Source: Rhodocyclaceae bacterium
Lineage (GTDB): Bacteria; Pseudomonadota; Gammaproteobacteria; Burkholderiales; Rhodocyclaceae
Assembly: GCA_030824275.1 (NCBI GenBank)
Contig: JAVBXY010000021.1
Location: forward strand, 1-64,000
Direction of reading: 5' to 3'
DNA: 64,000 nucleotides
A program made the translations under genes and the position numbers. Position 1 is the stretch's first letter; the number at the start of each line of letters is the position of its first letter. Positions 24,185 through 33,250 of this stretch are shown in pieces. The notes under the pieces were generated by a model, which made no database searches, had not been told where the DNA came from, and saw nothing but the letters and a program-made list of their open reading frames with translations.

Positions 24185-24424
24185 CTAGTCCTGGCCGGCA
24201 CCCGGACGTTTGTCCTGCGTCAAGCAAGCGCCCTTTGCGCAACCGAAGGGCGAGATGTAGCGCCACCAGATCCAGACCAGCACCGGCAGGGCAGCGACAA
24301 GGGCGATGTCGAGCGGCCCCGGCGCAAGCAGTTCGCCGCGCCACCAGGCGACACCGGCGCGGATCGCCTCGATCAGCGCGACCATGTAGACGAAGCCGGC
24401 AGCAAGCAATACCAGACGCCGCAT
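24185..24424 (-). CDS. Small membrane protein, unknown
   Basis: This 79-aa protein has two predicted membrane segments (LVLLAAGFVYMVALIEAI and IALVAALPVLVWIWWRYI) and a short tail with two cysteines. Its ATG overlaps the dacB stop (ATGA), so it is coupled to dacB, and it ends 10 nt before pit. I do not recognise a family. Confidence 0.6.
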   Translation of the reverse strand: MRRLVLLAAGFVYMVALIEAIRAGVAWWRGELLAPGPLDIALVAALPVLVWIWWRYISPFGCAKGACLTQDKRPGAGQD

Positions 24425-25845
24425 CAGCGCTCGTACACCCATTGCAGCAGGGCATCCTGTGCTGCCTGGGCGGCGGCGGCATGGGGATGATTGACAATGA
24501 AGACAACGACCCAGCGACGGCCACTGCGATCCAGCACGTAGCCGGCAATGCTCTTCACGCCCTCGAGGGAGCCGGTCTTGATGTGGGCCTGGCCGGCAAC
24601 GCCATTGGTCTTCAGGCGCTTGCGCATGGTGCCGTCCATCGCCGCCACCGGCAGTGACGCCATCAGCTCCGGCATCACGGCACTTTTCCAGGCAGCCAGC
24701 AGCAGGCGGCCGAGTCCGTCGGCACTGATGCGCTCGCGGCGGGAAAGGCCGGAGCCGTTTTCCAGCACCAGCTCCGGCAGGGCGATGCGCCGCGCCGTCA
24801 GCCAGTCGCGCACGGCTGCCTCGCCGTCTTCGGGCCGCGCCGGCCGACGACCGGATTCGAGACCGAGCGTCAGATAGAGCTGGCGGGCCATGACGTTGTT
24901 GCTGTACTTGTTGATGTCGCGCACCGCTTCCGCAAGAGTCGGCGATGGCGAGACGGCGAGGAGCTGTGCATCAGGCGGTACCAGGCCGTCGCGGACGTTG
25001 CCACCAAAGCTGCCGCCCAGTTCCGTCCATAGCTGGCGGAACAGGCCGAGCACATAGCGCGGATGATCCATGACAGCGATGTTCCAGCGCTGTTCGCCGC
25101 AGGCGGCGGGATAAGTGCCGGTCAACACCAGTCGCGTGGCGGAACCGTGATCGAAAATATCGGCGCGCAGTTTTTCACGCCAGTCGCCGCAGCCGTTGCT
25201 ATGTCCATTTCCGTTCCCGTTCAGGCGCAACTGATTGACCACGTCGAGATTGGCCGGCGCCGGCTCGGACCAAACCTCGACACTCTTGCCGGCGACGTTG
25301 GGCACCAGGCGCAGGGTGACGGCCTTGAAGCCGATCAGCAGCGCATCCGGCGCCACGTTGTAGGGCCGCATCGGCTGGCCATCGAAGCGTGAAGGATCGG
25401 GTTCCTGCGCGGCGAAGGCGCTGCGATCCAGCACCAGATCGCCGCGTATCTCGCGGATGCCGCGCATGCGCACCTCCCGCAGCAGACGCCAGAACTGCTC
25501 GTAGGTCAGTTTGGGATCGCCATTGCCGCGCAGCACCAGATCACCGGTCAGCACGCCATCGACCACACGCCCGCTCGCGTAAGCCTCGGTCTTCCAAGTG
25601 TAGGCCGGGCCGAGCAGATCGAGGGCGGCGAAGGTGGTTAGCAGCTTGATGGTCGAGGCCGGGTTCATCGGCGCGCGCGCATTGTGGGCGATACGGGGCC
25701 AGTTTGCATCGACCTCCTGCGCCACGACCGCGACGCTGGCGGCGGGGATGCCGGCGACCTTCAGCGCCTGCGCGACGGACGGCGGCAAGTCACTGGCCGA
25801 GACGGCGCCCGCCAGGCAGAACAAGAAGGACAGGAGAATACGCAT
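24424..25845 (-). CDS. dacB: D-alanyl-D-alanine carboxypeptidase/endopeptidase (PBP4)
   Basis: This 473-aa periplasmic protein has an N-terminal signal peptide (LLSFLFCLAGAVSA). The penicillin-binding triad is complete: STIK (Ser64, Lys67), SNN near residue 310 and KTG at 423-425. The large insertion between the first two motifs is typical of class C low-molecular-weight PBPs. It trims peptidoglycan stem peptides and cleaves cross-links. It is divergent from the acetoacetyl-CoA synthetase gene, with 47 bp between starts. Confidence 0.93.
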   Translation of the reverse strand: MRILLSFLFCLAGAVSASDLPPSVAQALKVAGIPAASVAVVAQEVDANWPRIAHNARAPMNPASTIKLLTTFAALDLLGPAYTWKTEAYASGRVVDGVLTGDLVLRGNGDPKLTYEQFWRLLREVRMRGIREIRGDLVLDRSAFAAQEPDPSRFDGQPMRPYNVAPDALLIGFKAVTLRLVPNVAGKSVEVWSEPAPANLDVVNQLRLNGNGNGHSNGCGDWREKLRADIFDHGSATRLVLTGTYPAACGEQRWNIAVMDHPRYVLGLFRQLWTELGGSFGGNVRDGLVPPDAQLLAVSPSPTLAEAVRDINKYSNNVMARQLYLTLGLESGRRPARPEDGEAAVRDWLTARRIALPELVLENGSGLSRRERISADGLGRLLLAAWKSAVMPELMASLPVAAMDGTMRKRLKTNGVAGQAHIKTGSLEGVKSIAGYVLDRSGRRWVVVFIVNHPHAAAAQAAQDALLQWVYER

Positions 25846-25892
25846 GGCCGCATCTTATAGAATCGACCGCATAACAAAGGAGGAGAGCAGCC

Positions 25893-27869
25893 ATGGAAAA
25901 CCCCGCCTGGACGCCGTCGGCGGCCACCGTCGGCAATGCCAAGATCACCCGCTTCGCCGAATGGCTGGCCCGCGAACGCGGTCTGCATTTCGCCGACTAC
26001 GACGCCCTCTGGCAATGGTCGGTAGATGAACTCGATGCCTTCTGGGGCGCGATCTGGGATTACTTCGGCATCCGTTCGACGACACCGCGCGGTGCTGCGC
26101 TGGCCGATGCCCGCATGCCCGGCGCGCAGTGGTTTCCCGGCGTCACCCTGAATTACGTGGATCAGGTTTTCCGTCACGCCACCACAGCGCGCCCCGCCAT
26201 CGTCTTCCGCAGCGAATCCGGCGAACAGCGCGAAATCGGCTGGGCGGAACTCCAGGCCCAGGTCGGCGCACTGGCCGCCACGCTGAAGGCCATGGGTGTG
26301 CGGCGCGGCGACCGCGTCGTCGCCTACATGCCGAACATCCCGGAAACCATCGTCGCTTTCCTTGCCACCGCCAGCCTCGGAGCCATCTGGTCGGCCTGCT
26401 CGCCGGACATGGGCCGCATCGCCGTGCTCGACCGCTTCCGCCAGATCGCGCCGAAGGTGATGATCGCCGTGGACGGCTATCGCTACGGTGGCAAGCCGGC
26501 CGACCGCCGTGAACTGCTGCACGAAATTCTCGGCGAACTGCCCAGCATCGACCACATGGTCTTGCTACCCTACCTCGACCGCGCCGCCCAGGCGGCCGAC
26601 TTCGCTCATTGCACTCTGTGGCGCGATGCCATCGCCGAGCCGGCGCCGCTGGTGCCCGAGCATGTGCCCTTCGATCACCCGCTGTGGGTGGTTTATTCCT
26701 CCGGCACCACCGGGCTACCCAAGCCCATCGTGCATTCTCAGGGCGGCATCGTCATCGAGCAGGTCAAGCTCGGCGCCTTCCATCTCGACCTCGGCCCCGA
26801 GGATCGCTTCCACTGGTATTCGAGCACCGGCTGGATCATGTGGAACTGCCAGATTTCGGGCCTGCTGGCCGGCAGCACCATTTGCATCTACGACGGTAAT
26901 CCGGGCTGGCCGGACTGGAGCGCGCTCTGGCGTTTCGTCGGCGAAACCGGGGTCACTTTTTTTGGCGCCGGTGCGGCTTTCTTTCTCTCCTGTCTCAAGG
27001 CCCATGTGGAGCCCAATGATGTCGCCGATCTATCCAGGCTGCGCGTCATCGGCTCCACCGGCTCGCCGCTGCCGCCCGAGGGCTATCAGTGGATCTACGA
27101 TCATGTACGCAGCGACATCTGGCTCAACCCGATTTCCGGCGGCACCGATTTCGCCGGCTGCTTCGTCGGCGGCGTGCCGACCCTGCCGGTGTACAACGGC
27201 GAGATGCAGTGCCGCTGCCTGGGCGCCAAGGTCGAGGCCTATGACGACAACGGCAAAGCCCTGATCGACGAAGTCGGCGAGTTGGTGTGCAGCGCACCCA
27301 TGCCCTCGATGCCACTGCATTTCTGGAACGACGAGAACGATGCCCGCTACAAGGAAAGCTACTTCGACGTCTATCCCGGCATCTGGCGCCACGGCGACTG
27401 GATCCGCATCACACCACGCGGCGGCGCCATCATCTATGGCCGCTCCGACGCCACCATCAACCGCCATGGCATCCGCATGGGCACCAGCGAACTGTATCGC
27501 GCGGTGGAAGAACTGCCGGAGGTGCTCGACAGCCTCGTCGTGGATCTCGAATTCCTCGGCCGCGAATCCTACATGCCGCTATTCGTCGTCATGCGCCCCG
27601 GCCACGATCTGACGCCGCAACTGGAAGCGACGATCCGCGAGCGCATCAAGGTCGCCCTGTCGCCACGCCATGTGCCCAACGACGTCTTCCAGGTGAATGA
27701 AGTGCCGCGCACCCTGTCGGGCAAGAAGATGGAGCTGCCGATCAAGAAACTGCTGCTCGGCCATGCGCTGGAGAAGATCGCCAACCCGGACGCGATGGCC
27801 AATCCCGCCAGCCTCGACTGGTTCGTCGCCTTTGCCGCCAAGCGCGCGGCGCAGGAGCAGGCCGCATGA
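25893..27869 (+). CDS. Acetoacetyl-CoA synthetase (acetoacetate-CoA ligase)
   Basis: This 658-aa ANL-superfamily ligase has an N-terminal ACAS-type cap, the AMP-binding loop YSSGTTGLPKPIVH, the DWI-IT and GRSDATINRHGIRMGT hinge region and a C-terminal catalytic-Lys segment (SGKKMELPIKK). Overall it fits acetoacetyl-CoA synthetases, which activate acetoacetate or similar 3-oxo acids with ATP and CoA. AGGAGGAG precedes the ATG by 9 nt. A flavin reductase gene overlaps its stop, and an IclR regulator and P450 follow. This fits a role in degrading a growth substrate, but the acid is inferred. Confidence 0.87.
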   Translation: MENPAWTPSAATVGNAKITRFAEWLARERGLHFADYDALWQWSVDELDAFWGAIWDYFGIRSTTPRGAALADARMPGAQWFPGVTLNYVDQVFRHATTARPAIVFRSESGEQREIGWAELQAQVGALAATLKAMGVRRGDRVVAYMPNIPETIVAFLATASLGAIWSACSPDMGRIAVLDRFRQIAPKVMIAVDGYRYGGKPADRRELLHEILGELPSIDHMVLLPYLDRAAQAADFAHCTLWRDAIAEPAPLVPEHVPFDHPLWVVYSSGTTGLPKPIVHSQGGIVIEQVKLGAFHLDLGPEDRFHWYSSTGWIMWNCQISGLLAGSTICIYDGNPGWPDWSALWRFVGETGVTFFGAGAAFFLSCLKAHVEPNDVADLSRLRVIGSTGSPLPPEGYQWIYDHVRSDIWLNPISGGTDFAGCFVGGVPTLPVYNGEMQCRCLGAKVEAYDDNGKALIDEVGELVCSAPMPSMPLHFWNDENDARYKESYFDVYPGIWRHGDWIRITPRGGAIIYGRSDATINRHGIRMGTSELYRAVEELPEVLDSLVVDLEFLGRESYMPLFVVMRPGHDLTPQLEATIRERIKVALSPRHVPNDVFQVNEVPRTLSGKKMELPIKKLLLGHALEKIANPDAMANPASLDWFVAFAAKRAAQEQAA

Positions 27870-28423
27870 GCACGCGCGTCGCCGTCGAACTGGCCAAGGC
27901 CTACCGCCTGCTCAACCACGGCCCCACGGTGCTGGTCTCCAGCGCCCATGGCGGCAAACGCAATGTGATGGCAGCAGCCTGGTCCATGCCCCTGGATTTC
28001 GATCCGCCCAAGATCGCGGTAGTCATCGACAAATCCACGCTGACGCGGGAGCTGGTGGAAGCCTCCGGCGAATTCGTACTCAACGTCCCCGCGCGATTAC
28101 AGGCCGCTGCAACGCTGGCAGTGGGCAATGCTTCCGGCCGCGAGATCGACAAGTTCGAAAAAGTCGGCCTTGGCGGGACGGCGGCAACACAGGTGGGCGC
28201 CCCTTTGATCGAGGGCTGCCTCGCCTGGCTGGAGTGCCGCGTGATTCCCGAGCCGCACAACCAGCAGACCTACGATCTCTTTCTCGGCGAAGTGGTCGCC
28301 GCCTGGGCCGACCCGGCGGCCTTCTCCAATGGGCGCTGGCATTTCGAGAATGCCGAGCGGCGCAGCATCCACTACCTGGCCGGCGGTGCCTTCTTCGCCA
28401 CGGGCGACGCCTTCGAGGTGTAG
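27866..28423 (+). CDS. Flavin reductase family protein (FMN-binding split barrel)
   Basis: This 185-aa protein contains GPTVLVSSAHGGKRNVMAAAW and ECRVIPEPH, typical of the DIM6/flavin-reductase-like group that binds FMN. It overlaps the acetoacetyl-CoA synthetase stop by 4 bp. Residues from 28158-28182 (EKVGLGGTA) are encoded by a diverged copy of the 25-bp repeat on the coding strand, at a position where relatives commonly have a KVGL-type sequence. Its 3' end overlaps the convergent IclR gene by 52 bp. The oxidoreductase partner is unknown. Confidence 0.85.
   Translation: MSTRVAVELAKAYRLLNHGPTVLVSSAHGGKRNVMAAAWSMPLDFDPPKIAVVIDKSTLTRELVEASGEFVLNVPARLQAAATLAVGNASGREIDKFEKVGLGGTAATQVGAPLIEGCLAWLECRVIPEPHNQQTYDLFLGEVVAAWADPAAFSNGRWHFENAERRSIHYLAGGAFFATGDAFEV
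28158..28182 (+). repeat. 25-bp dispersed repeat, diverged copy 5 (inside flavin reductase gene)
   Basis: The copy reads AAAAAGTCGGC, then CTTGGCGGGACGGC, with two mismatches to the core. It is on the coding strand in the same frame as the copies in otsB and prmC (K-V-G-x-G-x-T-A). Because the protein family can have KVGL here, part of the match may be chance. Confidence 0.55.
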
Positions 28424-29214
28424 CCCAGACGCACGCCGATGGCCTCGGCACGAGCCATCACGGCAGCAGCCAGTTTGCTCTTCGGGCTAGCGTCGATCTG
28501 ACCCGACGTTCCCAGCGCGGTGATCACCGCGCTGACCTTGCCATGGGCATCGAAGACCGGCGCGGCGACGGCGCTGATGCCGTTTAGCAGCACGTCGCGA
28601 ACCACCGCGCAACCGGTCTGGCGTACCTCGTCGAACATCGCCTCGGCCGCCTTGCGGCTGCCGATCAGTTTCTTCTGCGCCGACGTCGCGGCCTTGAGTT
28701 CGGACTGGATCAGGGCATCGATGGCCTGCGCCTTGCCGAAGGCACCGAAGGCGCGCCCGGTCGCCGACCACAGCACCGGCAGGATGGAGCCGGCGCGCAC
28801 ATTCACCGTCACCGCCTGTAGCGGCTCTTCCCAGCGCATGATGGTCGGCCCGCCGTTGCCGAGGATGGCGACGAAGGCGGAGACGCCCATGGTCTCGGCC
28901 AACTCCGCCAGCGCCGGCGCCGCCAGGCCGACCACGTCGGTCTGGCGCATGGCGGCGAGGCCGATGGCGATGGCTTCCGCCCCCAGCAGGTAGCGGCCGC
29001 TTTGCGGATCCTGCTCGACGAAACCGGTGTCCTTGAGGCTGGCGAGGTAGCGGTGCAGCTTGGCCGCCGGCGCCTCCAGCTCGGCAGCCAGATGGCTCAG
29101 GGTGGCTGCACCGCCAAGGCGGCCCAGGGTCTTGAGGACCACCAAACCATACTCGGCGGACTGCACCTTCTGGCGACGCGGGGGATCACGAGTGAGTTCT
29201 TGACTGTTACGCAT
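28372..29214 (-). CDS. IclR-family transcriptional regulator
   Basis: This 280-aa protein has an N-terminal winged helix (about 20-80: YGLVVLKTLGRLGGAATLSH, LEAPAAKLHRYLASL) and a C-terminal IclR effector domain with CAVVRDVLLNGISAVAAPVFD. It is divergent from the P450 gene, with 52 bp between starts, and an inverted repeat that overlaps its start codon. It most likely represses or activates the P450 and perhaps itself. The C-terminal tail (KASPVAKKAPPAR) lies in the 52-bp overlap with the convergent flavin reductase gene. An alternative ATG at 29232 has no better ribosome site. Confidence 0.88.
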   Translation of the reverse strand: MRNSQELTRDPPRRQKVQSAEYGLVVLKTLGRLGGAATLSHLAAELEAPAAKLHRYLASLKDTGFVEQDPQSGRYLLGAEAIAIGLAAMRQTDVVGLAAPALAELAETMGVSAFVAILGNGGPTIMRWEEPLQAVTVNVRAGSILPVLWSATGRAFGAFGKAQAIDALIQSELKAATSAQKKLIGSRKAAEAMFDEVRQTGCAVVRDVLLNGISAVAAPVFDAHGKVSAVITALGTSGQIDASPKSKLAAAVMARAEAIGVRLGYTSKASPVAKKAPPAR

Positions 29215-29241
29215 TGCGTAAGTATCGTACATTTTGCGTAA
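29207..29241. promoter_or_regulatory. Candidate IclR operator between iclR and P450
   Basis: TTACGCA-T-TGCGTAA (29207-29221) is a perfect 7-bp inverted repeat around one base. The half-site TTGCGTAA recurs at 29234-29241, exactly 20 bp further along, about two helical turns. The site covers the IclR start and sits 45 bp upstream of the P450 ATG, as expected of an autoregulatory divergent operator. Confidence 0.7.
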
Positions 29242-29265
29242 CAAGAAAACCATATGGAGACAGCC

Positions 29266-30507
29266 ATGCCCGCCACACAGACATTCCCCCCCGGCAAAGC
29301 CAGCGAAGTGGTCGCCAGTTTCGATCTGCGCCACCTGCCCGCCGACTTCTACGACAACCCGTTTCCCTACTACCATGCGCTGCGCGAACTGGACCCCGTG
29401 CATCGCATGCCCGACGGCAGCATCTTCATCACCCGCCATGCGGATCTGATGGCGGTGTACAAAGACACCACCACCTTCAGCTCGGACAAGAAGAAGGAAT
29501 TCAAACCCAAGCTGGGCGATTCGCCGCTCTACGAGCACCACACCACCAGTCTTGTCTTCAGCGATCCGCCATCCCACACGCGGGTGCGGCGACTGATGGC
29601 CGGGGCGCTGACGCCACGCCACATCGCGGCGATGGAAGCGGGACTGGAAACACTGGTGGCGACGCTGCTGGACAAGCTGGACGCCAAGGGCGACGTTGAC
29701 CTGATCGAGGACTATGCGGGCGCGATTCCGGTGGAAATCATCGGCAACCTGCTCGGCGTGCCGGTCGATGAGCGGGAGCCGCTACGCGAATGGTCGCTGG
29801 CGGTGCTCGGCGCCCTGGAGCCGGTGCTAACGCCGGCCATGGCGGAACGCGGCAACCGCTCCATCGAGCAGATGGAGGCCTACCTCAATGTGCTGATCGA
29901 GAACCGTCGCAAGAATCCGGGCAACCCGGACACCGACATGCTGACGCGCCTGATCGAAGGCGAGAACGGTGAAAAGCTCCAGCCCAAGGAGCTGATGCAC
30001 AACTGCATCTTCCTGCTCAATGCTGGCCACGAGACGACCACCAACCTGATTGGCAACGGCCTCGTCGCGCTGCATGAATGGCCGGAGGAAAAAGCCAAAC
30101 TGATCGCCAATCCGGAGCTGATCAAGACGGCGGTGGATGAGTTTCTGCGCATGGAAAGCTCGAACCAGCTCGGCAATCGGCTGGCCACCTGCGACACGCA
30201 AATCGGCGGCGTTCCGGTGGCCGAAGGAACCTTCGTCACCCTGTGCATCGGCGGCGCCAATCGGGACCCGGCCCAGTTTCCCGACCCGGATCGGCTGGAC
30301 ATCGCTCGCTCACCGAACCGGCACCTGGCTTTCGGTTCCGGCATCCACCAATGCGTCGGCATGGCACTGGGCAAGCTGGAAGGCAAGGTAGCCATCGGCC
30401 GCTTCCTCGAACGCTTCCCGAACTACACGCTGCTACCGGGCGTGCAGCGCGGCGGGCGGGCGCGCTTCCGTGGCTTCCTGCATGCACCGGCACGAGTCAA
30501 ACCGTAG
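29266..30507 (+). CDS. Cytochrome P450
   Basis: This 413-aa soluble bacterial P450 has the I-helix AGHETTT, the K-helix ExxR (EFLRME) and the haem loop FGSGIHQCVG with the Cys ligand. Other segments (FSDPPSHTRVRRLM, RHLAFG) fit class I P450s that use ferredoxin and ferredoxin reductase. Neither is encoded next to it, although a rubredoxin lies 2.6 kb away. GGAGAC 7 nt upstream supports ATG 29266 over ATG 29254. The divergent IclR gene is the likely regulator. The substrate is unknown; terpenoid, steroid or fatty acid hydroxylation are all possible. Confidence 0.92.
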   Translation: MPATQTFPPGKASEVVASFDLRHLPADFYDNPFPYYHALRELDPVHRMPDGSIFITRHADLMAVYKDTTTFSSDKKKEFKPKLGDSPLYEHHTTSLVFSDPPSHTRVRRLMAGALTPRHIAAMEAGLETLVATLLDKLDAKGDVDLIEDYAGAIPVEIIGNLLGVPVDEREPLREWSLAVLGALEPVLTPAMAERGNRSIEQMEAYLNVLIENRRKNPGNPDTDMLTRLIEGENGEKLQPKELMHNCIFLLNAGHETTTNLIGNGLVALHEWPEEKAKLIANPELIKTAVDEFLRMESSNQLGNRLATCDTQIGGVPVAEGTFVTLCIGGANRDPAQFPDPDRLDIARSPNRHLAFGSGIHQCVGMALGKLEGKVAIGRFLERFPNYTLLPGVQRGGRARFRGFLHAPARVKP

Positions 30508-30523
30508 TGCGAACAGCCATCTC

Positions 30524-30548
30524 GCCGTATCGCCAGCGCCGACTTTTC
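30524..30548 (-). repeat. 25-bp dispersed repeat, copy 6 (overlaps NnrU stop)
   Basis: This is a perfect core copy with variable bases AT, on the minus strand. The NnrU TGA stop (30549-30547) supplies the G-A at its start, so the repeat begins within the stop codon. It also lies 17 nt after the convergent P450 stop. Confidence 0.9.
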
Positions 30549-31122
30549 AGAACGGTCGCACGCCGATCAACCATTCGTGGCCGTAGCGCATGAACAGCGC
30601 GGCGGCCACGAGGCCGGCCACTACCGCAATGATGTCGCGCGAAATGCCGGCGGCGGGATAGGCACGGCCGGCAAGCCGGTCGCGACGACGGGCCGAGATG
30701 AAAGCGGCAATGGCCCAGGCGAGGAAGCCGCCGAACAGGATCACATCGTTGAGATTGCCGTTGGCGATTAAATGGGCCAGTGCCCAGAGCTTGGTGCCGG
30801 CGACCATGGGGTGGCCGATGGCTGCCTTGATCCGGGTGCCCGACACGTAGGCCGCCACCAGCAAGACGAAGGCCGGCAGGATCAGCAGCGAGGCGACATG
30901 ACGCGTCCACGGCGGTGGGCTCCAGAGAATCAGCGGATCGATCCGGGACTGGCCGTAGCCGTAAATGATCAGACCAAAGCCCACCAGCGACACCAGCGTG
31001 TACAAGCCTTTCCAGCGGGCTTCGCCCAGGCTGGCAAGGCGGGCGGTGCGCCAGTCGTCGGCAACGATACGCACCGAATGGGCGCCGAGGAATAGAACCA
31101 GACCGAGGATCAGTAGACTCAT
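30547..31122 (-). CDS. NnrU family membrane protein
   Basis: This 191-aa protein has about six membrane segments and the NnrU features LFLGAHSVRI, GHPMVAGTKLWALAHLIANG and the final FMRYGHEWLIGV. The family was named from nitrite/NO metabolism genes in Rhodobacter and is related to isoprenylcysteine methyltransferase-like proteins. A conserved His-rich site (GHPM, AHLIANG) suggests a cofactor-related role. No denitrification genes are nearby. The stop lies in a repeat copy. Confidence 0.85.
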   Translation of the reverse strand: MSLLILGLVLFLGAHSVRIVADDWRTARLASLGEARWKGLYTLVSLVGFGLIIYGYGQSRIDPLILWSPPPWTRHVASLLILPAFVLLVAAYVSGTRIKAAIGHPMVAGTKLWALAHLIANGNLNDVILFGGFLAWAIAAFISARRRDRLAGRAYPAAGISRDIIAVVAGLVAAALFMRYGHEWLIGVRPF

Positions 31123-31215
31123 GGCGGTTTCCTGCAACAATGAAGTGCGGCAATCTTACTTGTGCCAGGCGCCCGGCGGGCCCATCTTGGCAGCATGTCC
31201 AACAGGAGCCCCATC

Positions 31216-32061
31216 ATGAGCACCCGACAACTCCAGCAAATCATTCCTGGCGCCCAGACCTCCGACGGTGCCGGCGTCAGCCTGCGCCGCAGCCTTGGCC
31301 AGAGCCAGAGCGCCCGCGTCGATCCCTTCCTGATGCTCGACGAGTTTTCCTCCGATGATCCGGACGACTACATCGCCGGCTTTCCACCCCATCCGCACCG
31401 GGGTTTCGAGACTGTCACCTACATGCTCGACGGCCACATGCTGCACGAGGACCATCTCGGCAACCGGGGTGACCTGCTCCCTGGCGGTGCCCAATGGATG
31501 ACCGCCGGACGCGGCATCATCCATTCTGAAATGCCGCAGCAGGAGAGCGGTCGCATGCGCGGCTTCCAGCTCTGGATCAACCTGCCGGCCGCAGAGAAGA
31601 TGAAGCCCGCCCTATACCGCGACATCCGCCCCGAGGAAATTCCCACTGTGCCCCTGCCCGCCGGGGGCGAAGTCCGCATCGTCGCCGGTTCAGCCGTCGG
31701 TGTCGCCGGACCGATTCAGGGCCTTTCCACCGAACCGCTATATCTCGACGTGCGCCTGCCCGACGGTGGCCGTTTCGATCACACGCTACCGGCGGGACAC
31801 AGCGCTTTCCTCTATACCTACGAGGGCAGTCTCACCGTGGGCGAGGACCTGCGGCAACTGCCAGCCCAAAGCGCCGGCGTCCTGTCCAGCGGCGAAGCAC
31901 TGAGCGTTCACGCCGCCAGCGGCCCCACCCGCTTCCTGTTGCTGGCGGCCAAGCCCATCGGCGAACCGATCGTCCAGTACGGCCCCTTCGTCATGAACAC
32001 CCGCGCCGAGATCGAACAGGCCATGGACGACTACCGCAACAACCGCCTGACGGAGGGCTGA
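31216..32061 (+). CDS. Pirin family protein
   Basis: This 281-aa bicupin has the metal-binding histidines in HPHRGFET and the HSEMP segment, with the GDLLPGGAQWMTAGRGI core of pirins. Bacterial pirins such as YhhW act as quercetin dioxygenases or as metal-dependent regulators. The ATG at 31216 has CAGGAG 7 nt upstream. It appears to be transcribed alone, divergent from NnrU. Confidence 0.92.
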   Translation: MSTRQLQQIIPGAQTSDGAGVSLRRSLGQSQSARVDPFLMLDEFSSDDPDDYIAGFPPHPHRGFETVTYMLDGHMLHEDHLGNRGDLLPGGAQWMTAGRGIIHSEMPQQESGRMRGFQLWINLPAAEKMKPALYRDIRPEEIPTVPLPAGGEVRIVAGSAVGVAGPIQGLSTEPLYLDVRLPDGGRFDHTLPAGHSAFLYTYEGSLTVGEDLRQLPAQSAGVLSSGEALSVHAASGPTRFLLLAAKPIGEPIVQYGPFVMNTRAEIEQAMDDYRNNRLTEG

Positions 32062-32121
32062 GCCGCCGATGCGCTCTCACTTTCGTTAGAATCGCCGAAA
32101 AAATACGAACAGGGGAGCGCA

Positions 32122-33075
32122 ATGAACAAGGTCACCGGACAAGAGCACGGCTTTGCCGTGAACCTGATGCAGCATCTGGTCGTGCCGACCTTCGTTCTCG
32201 ATCCCGACTGTCGCGTCATCATCTGGAACCGGGCCTGCGAACGCCTCACTGGCGTTCCGGCCAAAGATGTCCTCGGCACACGGGAACACTGGCGTGCCTT
32301 CTACGACGCGCCGCGCCCCTGTCTCGCCGATCTGGTTGTGCTGGGCCGCACCGGTGAAATGGAAGCCCTCTACATCGACGCCGGCAACCCATCGGAACTG
32401 GCGCACTGCGTGCGTGCGACCAACTGGTGCGCCATGCCGCAAGCAGGCACGAAACTATTTCTCGCCGTCGATGCCGGTCCCATCTACGATGACGAAGGCA
32501 ATCTGCTGGCCGTCGTGGAAACCCTGCGTGACATGACCGAGCAAAAGCGCGCGCAAACCGCGCTGGAACACCTCGCGTGCAGCGATGGCCTCACCGGCGT
32601 CGCCAATCGCCGCAGCTTCGACGAAAAGCTACGTCACGAATGGCGGCGGGAACGGCGCGACGCCCAGCATCTGTCGCTGCTGATGATCGACGTCGACCAT
32701 TTCAAGCGCTACAACGACACCTACGGTCACCAGCAGGGCGACGAATGCCTGCGGCGCATCGCCGGCGCCATGACCGAAGTGGTCTTCCGCCCCGCCGACA
32801 TGGTCGCCCGTTACGGCGGCGAAGAGTTCGGCATCATCCTGCCGGTCACCGACATCGAAGGCGCCAGCGTGGTCGCCGGGCGGATACAGGAGCGCGTGGC
32901 GGAAATGAACATTCCCCACGCCACCAGCGATGAAGGGCGCGTCACCCTGAGCATCGGTATCGCTACCAACGCACCAGCCGATGGCGATCAGGCGGAAGCC
33001 CTGCTACTGGCGGCCGACGCCGCCCTCTACGAGGCCAAGCACGCCGGCCGGAATCGGCTGGCACGGGCCAACTGA
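32122..33075 (+). CDS. PAS-GGDEF diguanylate cyclase, cytoplasmic
   Basis: This 317-aa protein has an N-terminal PAS domain (about 10-130: VVPTFVLDPDCRVIIWN, GNLLAVVETLRDMTE) and a C-terminal GGDEF domain with an intact active site written GGEEF (YGGEEFGI) and the IDVDHFKRYNDTYGH metal site. It has no membrane segment, so it should sense a cytoplasmic cue and make c-di-GMP. The c-di-GMP riboswitch at 35.7 kb is a possible target. Confidence 0.9.
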   Translation: MNKVTGQEHGFAVNLMQHLVVPTFVLDPDCRVIIWNRACERLTGVPAKDVLGTREHWRAFYDAPRPCLADLVVLGRTGEMEALYIDAGNPSELAHCVRATNWCAMPQAGTKLFLAVDAGPIYDDEGNLLAVVETLRDMTEQKRAQTALEHLACSDGLTGVANRRSFDEKLRHEWRRERRDAQHLSLLMIDVDHFKRYNDTYGHQQGDECLRRIAGAMTEVVFRPADMVARYGGEEFGIILPVTDIEGASVVAGRIQERVAEMNIPHATSDEGRVTLSIGIATNAPADGDQAEALLLAADAALYEAKHAGRNRLARAN

Positions 33076-33085
33076 GCGGAAACGC

Positions 33086-33250
33086 TCAGGGGGTGTAGGC
33101 GATAAACAGCGACTTCGGCGTCCCGCACTCGGGACAGACCCAGTCGTCCGGGATGTCTTCCCAGCGGGTGCCCGGAGGAATGCCCTCATCGGGCAAGCCC
33201 AGTTCCTCGTTGTAGGGGAAAAAGCAGGCGCTGCATTGGTATTGGGCCAT
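33086..33250 (-). CDS. Rubredoxin
   Basis: This 54-aa protein has the two knuckles CSAC and CPECG that bind one iron, with the connecting GIPPGTRWEDIPDDWVCP of classical rubredoxins. The first knuckle is CxxC followed by F rather than the usual G. It carries electrons in the cytoplasm, for example to alkane hydroxylases or in oxidative stress defence. It is convergent with the PAS-GGDEF gene (10 nt apart). Confidence 0.93.
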   Translation of the reverse strand: MAQYQCSACFFPYNEELGLPDEGIPPGTRWEDIPDDWVCPECGTPKSLFIAYTP

